Source of the DNA: Flavobacteriales bacterium
GTDB taxonomy: Bacteria > Bacteroidota > Bacteroidia > Flavobacteriales_F > PHOS-HE28
DNA: 43,673 nucleotides
Assembly (NCBI GenBank): GCA_016788295.1
Contig: JAEUSY010000045.1
Coordinates: 1-43,673 of the forward strand
Direction: 5' to 3'
Position numbers and translations under genes: made by a program. The stretch's first letter is position 1; each line of letters opens with the position of its first letter. The notes under the pieces were generated by a model. It had not been told where the DNA came from, searched no databases, and saw only the letters and a list, made by a program, of their open reading frames with translations. This document shows positions 24,230 to 30,472 of the stretch, piece by piece.

Positions 24230-24926
24230 GGGTAAGAAAAGGGTGGGCAAAGATGCCACTTTTAAGGGCGCGGGCGAACCGCAGACCATCGCCTCCCGTG
24301 AGCACAACGGCCATTCCGGGATATTGGTGTGCCAGATGGTGGATATAGCCTTGGATCTCGTGCACGATACCAAAATGCACCCCCGATGCGAGGGAGGTCT
24401 TCGTGTCCACGCCGATCAGGGCCGTATCATCAGCCGGGGCGACCAGTGGCAAACGGGCACTATGGTCGTTCATCGCCCTGGAGCGCATGGTCATACCGGG
24501 GGAAATGGCCCCGCCCTGGTACACCCCATCAGCGGAGACCACATCGTAAGTGACACAGGTACCCAGATCGATCGCCAGAACAGGCCGACCCGGGAACATG
24601 GCCTTGGCGCCCACGGCATTGGCCAACCGGTCCACACCAAGCGTGAGGGGCGTGGCATAGGTACTGCTCAGGGGCGCACTGGAGCCTCCAGTAAGCAGGA
24701 AGGTCGGGGCGATGGTCCGCAGGTGCACCTCCCAATTCGGATCGGGGGCCGCCACCGAACCAAGCGCGATACGATCGGGGCGGTCCCCGCTCATGAACTC
24801 CTTTAACGCGCCATCATCACCGGACCGCATAACACCTGCCCGCAAGAGCCGCCGACCCCGAAAAAGGCCGACTTTGGTGCGGGTATTCCCCACATCCAGA
24901 ACAAGATCCAAAGGAATGGTGTGCAT
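24189..24926 (-). CDS. coaX: Type III pantothenate kinase
   Basis: 245 aa. Phosphorylates pantothenate, the first step of coenzyme A synthesis; cytoplasmic. ASKHA-fold motifs: DVGNTRTKVGLF at residues 11-22 (phosphate 1), TPLTLGVDRLANAVGA (the PxxxGxDR pantothenate-binding motif), LAIDLGTCVTYDVV (catalytic Asp and phosphate 2), GGAISPGMTMRSRAMNDHSARLPLV and VVLTGGDG. The length is normal for the family. First gene of a leftward cluster reaching lptC, so CoA supply and envelope assembly share a transcript. No perfect -7 element is seen directly before it; GAACTTTG about 60 bases upstream is possible. Confidence 0.96.
   Translation of the reverse strand: MHTIPLDLVLDVGNTRTKVGLFRGRRLLRAGVMRSGDDGALKEFMSGDRPDRIALGSVAAPDPNWEVHLRTIAPTFLLTGGSSAPLSSTYATPLTLGVDRLANAVGAKAMFPGRPVLAIDLGTCVTYDVVSADGVYQGGAISPGMTMRSRAMNDHSARLPLVAPADDTALIGVDTKTSLASGVHFGIVHEIQGYIHHLAHQYPGMAVVLTGGDGLRFARALKSGIFAHPFLTLEGLHAILLHQGH
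24248..24255 (-). promoter_or_regulatory. Possible -7 element (CATCTTTG) before the outer-membrane protein gene
   Basis: CATCTTTG, one mismatch from TAnnTTTG, inside the coaX coding end and 18 bases before the TTG start at 24229. It may add an internal promoter and is one reason for choosing that start. Confidence 0.4.
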
Positions 24927-24942
24927 GATCGATCGACTTGTC

Positions 24943-24950
24943 TATCTTTG
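24943..24950 (+). promoter_or_regulatory. -7 promoter element (TATCTTTG) of tRNA-Phe
   Basis: Perfect TAnnTTTG on the plus strand, 43 bases before the first base of the tRNA. No -33 TTG is clear at the expected distance. Confidence 0.65.
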
Positions 24951-24993
24951 CCGCCCGTCCGCCGGTAGGCCAGCACCTTGGTGGACAAAGTTC

Positions 24994-25066
24994 GGTGCCT
25001 TAGCTCAGCTGGTAGAGCAATGGATTGAAAATCCATGTGTCCCCAGTTCGATTCTGGGAGGCACCA
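24994..25066 (+). tRNA. trnF: tRNA-Phe (anticodon GAA)
   Basis: 73 bases folding into a full cloverleaf: acceptor GGTGCCT/AGGCACC with discriminator A, D arm GCTC/GAGC with the GG of the D loop, anticodon arm ATGGA/TCCAT with loop TTGAAAA (anticodon GAA at 25027-25029), T arm CCCAG/CTGGG with loop TTCGATT. CCA is not encoded, so it is added after transcription. Confidence 0.97.
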
Positions 25067-25072
25067 CGAACG

Positions 25073-25100
25073 AAAAGCCCTCCAACTCGGAGGGCTTTTT
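25073..25100. terminator. Strong bidirectional terminator after tRNA-Phe
   Basis: Eleven-base stem AAAAGCCCTCC (25073-25083) with GGAGGGCTTTT (25089-25099), 5-base loop, T5 on the plus strand and a matching run on the minus strand. It ends exactly at the stop codon of the minus-strand HD gene, serving both transcripts. Confidence 0.93.
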
Positions 25101-25693
25101 CATTTCAAATTGTCGCTCAACCACTGCTTGAGCTCTGTGAGGTACTGCTGCTTCACCGGCTCTCGCAAGCGCTTGTTGGTCACCGTGAAATAGCTGTGCC
25201 GCTCGAGGAAGCGTACCTGCAGCTGGTTCCATTCCAACTCCGTGGCCAGCACACCGAACGTTCGCATCTCAGCGAACAGCAGGTCACCGATAAGCTTGAA
25301 ATCGGTCCGGCCCAAATAATCGAGGTCGGCATCGCACAGGATCCGCGAGAGCTTGTTCCGTGGTGATTGGGGGATACGGGTGGCCATGATCATATCGCAG
25401 ATCCGCTGGATCTGTGATGCTGAATAACCGAACCCGGGCAAATGATCACGGACCAGCACACATCCTTGCTGTTCGTGATCAAGACCTTGCACGATGAAGC
25501 CAGAATCATGATAGAGCGCTGCGGTCTTCAACAAGGTCAGGTCCTCCTCGTCCACCACCCCTTCCTTTTCGGCGATGTCGATCGCACTGGCATAGACATC
25601 CAGCGTGTGTTCGAGGCTATGATACGAGCGCTCTCCGGGAAGCTCGTTCCGCAAGCGTTCAAGTATGTACGTCCTAGCACCGATATGGTCCAT
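25100..25693 (-). CDS. HD-domain metal-dependent phosphohydrolase
   Basis: 197 aa from ATG 25693 (MDHIGARTYILERL), which matches the usual family N-terminus and follows a -7-like TATCTTGT; ATG 25729 would add 12 residues. HD motifs: YHSLEHT (H25, H29), ALYHDSG (H62-D63) and CDADLDYLGR, giving the His/Asp set that binds one or two metals. A helical C-terminus follows. The substrate is unknown; HD enzymes of this size act on nucleotides or phosphoesters. Soluble and monocistronic, divergent from the sensor kinase. The stop codon adjoins the shared terminator. Confidence 0.85.
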   Translation of the reverse strand: MDHIGARTYILERLRNELPGERSYHSLEHTLDVYASAIDIAEKEGVVDEEDLTLLKTAALYHDSGFIVQGLDHEQQGCVLVRDHLPGFGYSASQIQRICDMIMATRIPQSPRNKLSRILCDADLDYLGRTDFKLIGDLLFAEMRTFGVLATELEWNQLQVRFLERHSYFTVTNKRLREPVKQQYLTELKQWLSDNLK

Positions 25694-25747
25694 GATCAGC
25701 GGGGCGGTACAAGATAAGGGATCGGACATACGGCCACCTTCAGAGGC

Positions 25748-25755
25748 TACCTTTG
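25748..25755 (+). promoter_or_regulatory. -7 promoter element (TACCTTTG) of the sensor kinase gene
   Basis: Perfect TAnnTTTG ending 5 bases before the ATG at 25761. Transcription about 7 bases downstream puts the mRNA start at or next to the start codon, so the message is probably leaderless. It also rules out a longer reading from 25665. Confidence 0.7.
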
Positions 25756-25760
25756 GGGAC

Positions 25761-26714
25761 ATGCGCCAGCGCTCCCATCGCCGCACCTTGGTCCTGTTCG
25801 GTATACTGGCCGGTTACATCGTGCTGCAGTTCATCTGGTGGGCCGTGCTTCTGCTCCGCAAGGACCGCGAAGTGGTGGACCTTACCCTTCAATTGCAGGC
25901 CTTGGACATGGGACCAAACACGCCTTTGGATGCCGAGCGACGCCTGCGGATGGTGGTGGGCGAAGGGAGCGTGTTATTACTTCTCCTCCTGGGTGTTCTT
26001 TTCCTCACGTTCCGGGCCATCCGGCGCGACCTTGCGTTCGCTCGTACACAGCAGAACTTCCTCCTGGCCGTCTCTCATGAACTAAGGACCCCGATCGCGG
26101 CCATCAAGCTGCAACTACAAACGCTTGCACGCGAAGGCCTCACTGCCGACCAGCGCGAACAATTGCGCAGCCATGCGTTGGAGGAATCGGACAGGCTGGC
26201 CCACCTAACGGAAAAGGTGCTTCTTGCCACACGGGCAGAGGAAGGTGCCTTGGAGTTACATCTTGAAGAGGCCGATGTCATGGACCTACTGCGGGATGCG
26301 GTGGGTCGTGCACGGCAACAAATGGCCAAGGACCATGTGGTCTCATTATCCGGGCCGGACAAGCTTCATGCACGCACGGACCAGCAGGCCTTGCGCAGCA
26401 TCGTGGACAACCTCTTGGAGAATGCCGCGAAATACGCGCCCACAGGCACGCACATCGATGTGGAGGTAGTGGCCGGGCCCGAGGGTTGGCGACTGATCGT
26501 GAGCGACGAAGGACCCGGCATCGCTCCGGACGACCAGCAACGCATCTTCGAGAAGTTCCATCGCGGGGGCAGCGAGGAAACACGCAGGGCTAAAGGCACG
26601 GGGCTCGGCCTCTATATCGTTCAGCGCTTGGCGCGGCAACTGGGAGGCTCGGTCTCCGTAAGGTCGCGCTCTCCACAGGGGTCTATCTTTGCGGCCTCCT
26701 TTCCAACACGCTGA
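25761..26714 (+). CDS. Membrane sensor histidine kinase (orphan)
   Basis: 317 aa from ATG 25761. Two membrane helices (LVLFGILAGYIVLQFIWWAV and VLLLLLLGVLFLTF) enclose a short extracytoplasmic loop of about 45 residues, so no large ligand-binding domain exists. Kinase motifs: H box SHELRTPIAAIKL with phosphorylated H106, N box DNLLENAAKYAP, G1 DEGPGIAPDD, F box IFEKFHR, G2 GTGLGLYIV. No response regulator gene lies next to it. It overlaps the start of gpmI by one base (TGATG), though gpmI also has its own -7 element inside this gene. Signal and partner are unknown. Confidence 0.93.
   Translation: MRQRSHRRTLVLFGILAGYIVLQFIWWAVLLLRKDREVVDLTLQLQALDMGPNTPLDAERRLRMVVGEGSVLLLLLLGVLFLTFRAIRRDLAFARTQQNFLLAVSHELRTPIAAIKLQLQTLAREGLTADQREQLRSHALEESDRLAHLTEKVLLATRAEEGALELHLEEADVMDLLRDAVGRARQQMAKDHVVSLSGPDKLHARTDQQALRSIVDNLLENAAKYAPTGTHIDVEVVAGPEGWRLIVSDEGPGIAPDDQQRIFEKFHRGGSEETRRAKGTGLGLYIVQRLARQLGGSVSVRSRSPQGSIFAASFPTR
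26684..26691 (+). promoter_or_regulatory. -7 promoter element (TATCTTTG) of gpmI, inside the kinase gene
   Basis: Perfect TAnnTTTG within the last codons of the kinase gene, 22 bases before the gpmI ATG at 26714. It would let gpmI be expressed apart from the kinase. Confidence 0.65.
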
Positions 26715-28237
26715 TGGCTCCGCACAAAGTGGTCCTGATCATCATGGATGGCTGGGGCATTGGGGCCGGTGACCACACCGACGCCATCGCCAAGGCCGAC
26801 ACTCCGTTCATCAACTACTTGTTGGCCACCGCGCCACATGCCACCCTGCTCACCGATGGGGAGCATGTGGGCCTTCCTCCGGGCCAGATGGGCAACAGCG
26901 AAGTGGGCCACTTGAACATCGGCGCAGGCCGTGTGGTGTACCAGGACCTGATGCGTATCGACCGGGCCATTTCCGACGGAAGCCTTGAGCAGGACCCCAC
27001 GTTGCGCGCTGCATTCGAGGCTGCGCAACGACCCGGTCGTCGGCTGCACCTCATGGGCCTGCTCTCCGATGGTGGCGTGCATGCCATGCGCACCCATGCC
27101 GAAGCGCTCTGTCATATGGCCGTGCGCCATGGAGTGCAACAGGTCTTCGTTCATGCGTTCACCGATGGGCGCGATGCGGACCCCCGGAGCGGCAAGGGCT
27201 ACATGCAACGCTTCCTCGCTGGTGTGAAAGACCTTCCGGTGCAGGTGGCCAGCGTAGTTGGCCGGTACTATGCCATGGACCGCGACAAGCGTTGGGAACG
27301 GATCACCAAGGCCTACGAACTGCTCGTGCATGGCAAAGGCACGCCAATAACGGACCCGCTGGAAGCATTTGAACGCAGCTATGCCCTGGACCGTACCGAC
27401 GAGTTCATCGAACCGTTCGTGGTAACGGGTGCTGATGGTGGCCCATTTGCGACCATACGACCTGATGACGTGGTGATCTGCTTCAACTTCCGCACGGACC
27501 GTTGCCGCGAGATCACCCAGGCGCTTACCCAGCAGCCGTTCCCTGAGCACGGCATGCAGCCCCTGCGGCTGCACTATGTCACCATGACCGAGTACGACCC
27601 TACGTACACCGGGGTGAAGGTGCTCTTCAGGAAGGATGACCTGCCCATGACCTTGGGTGAGGTGGTGGCGAAGGCGGGCAAGCAGCAGATCCGCATTGCC
27701 GAAACGGAGAAGTATCCGCACGTCACCTTCTTCTTCAGCGGAGGCCGTGAACGTCCATTCGAAGGTGAGTCGCGCATCATGCTTCCATCACCCAAGGTGG
27801 CCACCTACGACCTGCAGCCAGAAATGAGCGCGCAGGGCATTACGGACGCCATCTGCGCTGAGCTGCAAAAGGGTACGGTGGACTTCGTTGCGCTCAATTT
27901 CGCCAACCCCGATATGGTTGGACACACTGGCGTGTTCGATGCCATTGTGAAGGCTGTGGAGACCACCGACCGGTGCACCCGCCAAGTAGTTGAGGTCGGT
28001 CGCGCCAGCGGCTATTCCTTCATGATCATTGCCGACCATGGCAACGCGGACAAGGCCCTGAACCCTGACGGCACGCCAAATACCGCGCACAGCACCAATC
28101 CTGTCCCGGTCATCGTGCTCGATGACCGTAACTGGACCATGCGCAGCGGTATCCTGGCCGATGTTGCGCCCACCATCCTGCATTTGATGGGCATGGAAAA
28201 GCCCGTCGAAATGACGGGCTCTTCACTGCTTTCTTAA
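26714..28237 (+). CDS. gpmI: 2,3-bisphosphoglycerate-independent phosphoglycerate mutase
   Basis: 507 aa. Interconverts 3- and 2-phosphoglycerate in glycolysis and gluconeogenesis; binuclear Mn enzyme of the alkaline phosphatase superfamily. VVLIIMDGWGIG gives metal ligand D12. GQMGNSEVGHLNIGAGR gives the phosphorylated S62. Further ligands lie in HAFTDGRDADP, VVGRYYAMDRDKRW, CFNFRTDRCREIT, KYPHVTFFFSGGRE, NFANPDMVGHTG and IIADHGNAD. Normal length. Convergent with the T9SS protein gene at 28250 with only 12 bases between stop codons, and a terminator-like hairpin lies inside its last codons. Confidence 0.97.
   Translation: MAPHKVVLIIMDGWGIGAGDHTDAIAKADTPFINYLLATAPHATLLTDGEHVGLPPGQMGNSEVGHLNIGAGRVVYQDLMRIDRAISDGSLEQDPTLRAAFEAAQRPGRRLHLMGLLSDGGVHAMRTHAEALCHMAVRHGVQQVFVHAFTDGRDADPRSGKGYMQRFLAGVKDLPVQVASVVGRYYAMDRDKRWERITKAYELLVHGKGTPITDPLEAFERSYALDRTDEFIEPFVVTGADGGPFATIRPDDVVICFNFRTDRCREITQALTQQPFPEHGMQPLRLHYVTMTEYDPTYTGVKVLFRKDDLPMTLGEVVAKAGKQQIRIAETEKYPHVTFFFSGGRERPFEGESRIMLPSPKVATYDLQPEMSAQGITDAICAELQKGTVDFVALNFANPDMVGHTGVFDAIVKAVETTDRCTRQVVEVGRASGYSFMIIADHGNADKALNPDGTPNTAHSTNPVPVIVLDDRNWTMRSGILADVAPTILHLMGMEKPVEMTGSSLLS
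28200..28220 (+). terminator. Terminator-like hairpin inside the 3' end of gpmI
   Basis: Stem AGCCCGTC (28200-28207) with GACGGGCT (28213-28220), 5-base loop, preceded by AAA and followed by CTTC, ending 14 bases before the gpmI stop codon. The 12-base gap to the convergent gene leaves no other room for a terminator. Confidence 0.5.
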
Positions 28238-28249
28238 GCTTCCTCGGTC

Positions 28250-30463
28250 TTACCAGCCGTTGCGTAGGATGGTCACGTGGCCCGTATAAGGCTTGCTCTT
28301 GCGTTCCACGATCAACTCGTAGTAGTACGTGCCATCAGGCGAATCGCCACCGTTCCAATTGTTGCGGTAGTTCTTGGCCTCATAGACCAATTGGCCCCAG
28401 CGGTTGAAGACGCGCAGCGTGTTATTGGCGTAGGCAATGCCATCGATGAACCAAATGTCGTTATGGCCATCGCCGTTCGGCGTGAAGACGTTGGGGATGA
28501 TCACTTCACAGTCAACGATCACATCCACGGTGGCGGTGGCCTGGCGACCGCAGTCGTCCGTGGCGGTCACCGTGTAGCTACCGCTGGCGAGGATGGGCAC
28601 ATAGGTCAACGCTCCTTCATCTCCCGTGCTCCACACCAGGTCCAATGAACCAACACCGCCCGAGGCCTGCACCGTGAGCGGGATGGAATCGTTGCTGCAC
28701 TCGGTGAGCACATCGGTCGTGATCAGCGTAATGACGGGCGCATCGTTGATCGTGATCGTCACTGAGGCGCTCACTGAACGGCCACAGGCATCGGTGTAGG
28801 TGCCCGTAACGGTCACGTTCTCGGGGCCTTCGGACTGGTTATCCTCCAAGGGTTGGAAGGGCACCAAAATGTTCAACACATCATCCGGGATGGTGACCGT
28901 GCCAGGCAACGAAAAATCAGATCCGTTGGTACCTCCTGCGAACGAAAGCACCACATCCACAGGTCCCAATGATCCCTGCGGGCGGATGATGTTGATCGAG
29001 GTCTCGTCGCAACCTTCCACCAACGAGTTCGGGCCAAGCACGTTCATGTTCAAAGGCGGCAGGGGTGTCAGTTCAACAAAGAACTGTGAGACCGATGTGG
29101 TACCACAATCGTCCGTTACCGTGGCCGTGTAAACCGTGGGCGCCAGTGGCGATACGGTGATCGACGGCCCAACGGCACCTGTTGACCAACTGATCGTATA
29201 GGGCGGATAACCACCCAGCACCACCGGTGTCAGGGTGCTACTTCCCAGACAGGGTATCACATCACTACCGCCCGTGATCACCAAAGTGGGTGCACTGATA
29301 ATGAAGAAAGTGAACTCGTTGGTGATTGTCTGGCCAGCACAGGGGGATTCGGAAGTCAGCGTGAGGATGATCGTCTCCTCACCATCGCTATCAATGGGGC
29401 AGTTGAAGGTGAAGGACAGTGAGGTCACACCCGGCAGGAACACCAATGAATCGGGGAAGGCGGGCGTGTAGTCAACACCCGGTGTGGCGGTGCCGCCTAC
29501 CTCGATGTACACCACGCTGGTGTCGGTGCCGGTGCCAGTGCCCGTGCGCTGGAAGTCGATGGTGACAGGATAGCAACTCTCCTGGATGGTGTTGGTGCCG
29601 ATAATGCCGGGTCCAGGCGACAATGACGGGATGAACGGCGTGCTGGTGAAGCTACCTGCCTCCAGGAAAACGCCCGAGTCATAGGCCTGGTCAAGGGCAT
29701 CGCCGATGGCCAATTTGATGTGGTAGGTCTGGCCGCACTCCACTTGTCGTTTGGCTTCCAGCACAACGGTGAATCCGTCATATACCACGGTGGTGCCAGT
29801 GCCATTGTCCACGTAATACTGGGGGTTCACGGCGGGGCAGAACGGATCGTTAGGGTTGTTGTTGTCCCCGTTATTCACGTTGTCGATCGTTACCGGCGTT
29901 ACACCATCGGGCAGCAAGGCAATGTTGATCGCCCCGTTGGTGTAGGGCCCTGTAATACCCGGTCCGCTCAGGAAAAAGCCGAAGGCATCGTTGAACGAGC
30001 AAACGAACTCGGGGTATTCCTCGGAGCCGAAGACATAACGGAACTTGATGGAGTCACCTGTGGTAACGAAGTCGAACTCCAGTACCGCGGCATTGTTGAT
30101 GGTGCCGCCCGAAATGGCCACTAGGTCAGGGTCGCTGATGTTGGGAACGAGCTGGTCACTTTGGAAACCCGTGGCACCCTGCCCCACGTTCTGGGCGAAC
30201 CCCGTACTGAGGATCACCCCCGCGGAAAGGCCAAGGTTGGAAGCCGTCGTCGTGAAAGCGCCTGTGCCGGCCTGTGGAGTGCCAGGGTTCAGTACGCCAT
30301 TGTAAGTGACGTTGGAGACCGTAACACCCGAACCCAACAACACATCCTGCACCAATTGCAGCGGGGTCTGGTCCACGGTCACGTTCAACTGGGCCTGAAC
30401 GCCCATCACTGCTGTGGCTGCCAGCGCCACTCCGATCGCTCTGTACTTGCTCACGTTATCCAC
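28250..30463 (-). CDS. T9SS-secreted surface protein: choice-of-anchor L domain, C-terminal type B sorting domain
   Basis: 737 aa from GTG 30463 (GTG 30454 is a near alternative). Signal peptide (IGVALAATAVMGVQAQ). Residues about 25-275 form a choice-of-anchor L domain: GVLNPGTPQAGTGAF, SGGTINNAAVLEFDFV, FRYVFGSEEYPEFVCSFNDA, CPAVNPQYYV, ECGQTYHIKLAIGDALD. Then come Ig-like/SprB-like beta repeats (PPYTISWSTG, YTATVTDDCG). The last 85 residues are the gliding-motility-associated sorting domain (NVFTPNGDGHNDIW, LRVFNRWGQLVYEA, GTYYYELIV), so it is exported by the type IX system. Probably an adhesin or surface fibre. A close relative lies 9 bases upstream. Confidence 0.93.
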   Translation of the reverse strand: MDNVSKYRAIGVALAATAVMGVQAQLNVTVDQTPLQLVQDVLLGSGVTVSNVTYNGVLNPGTPQAGTGAFTTTASNLGLSAGVILSTGFAQNVGQGATGFQSDQLVPNISDPDLVAISGGTINNAAVLEFDFVTTGDSIKFRYVFGSEEYPEFVCSFNDAFGFFLSGPGITGPYTNGAINIALLPDGVTPVTIDNVNNGDNNNPNDPFCPAVNPQYYVDNGTGTTVVYDGFTVVLEAKRQVECGQTYHIKLAIGDALDQAYDSGVFLEAGSFTSTPFIPSLSPGPGIIGTNTIQESCYPVTIDFQRTGTGTGTDTSVVYIEVGGTATPGVDYTPAFPDSLVFLPGVTSLSFTFNCPIDSDGEETIILTLTSESPCAGQTITNEFTFFIISAPTLVITGGSDVIPCLGSSTLTPVVLGGYPPYTISWSTGAVGPSITVSPLAPTVYTATVTDDCGTTSVSQFFVELTPLPPLNMNVLGPNSLVEGCDETSINIIRPQGSLGPVDVVLSFAGGTNGSDFSLPGTVTIPDDVLNILVPFQPLEDNQSEGPENVTVTGTYTDACGRSVSASVTITINDAPVITLITTDVLTECSNDSIPLTVQASGGVGSLDLVWSTGDEGALTYVPILASGSYTVTATDDCGRQATATVDVIVDCEVIIPNVFTPNGDGHNDIWFIDGIAYANNTLRVFNRWGQLVYEAKNYRNNWNGGDSPDGTYYYELIVERKSKPYTGHVTILRNGW

Positions 30464-30472
30464 GTTGTTGGT

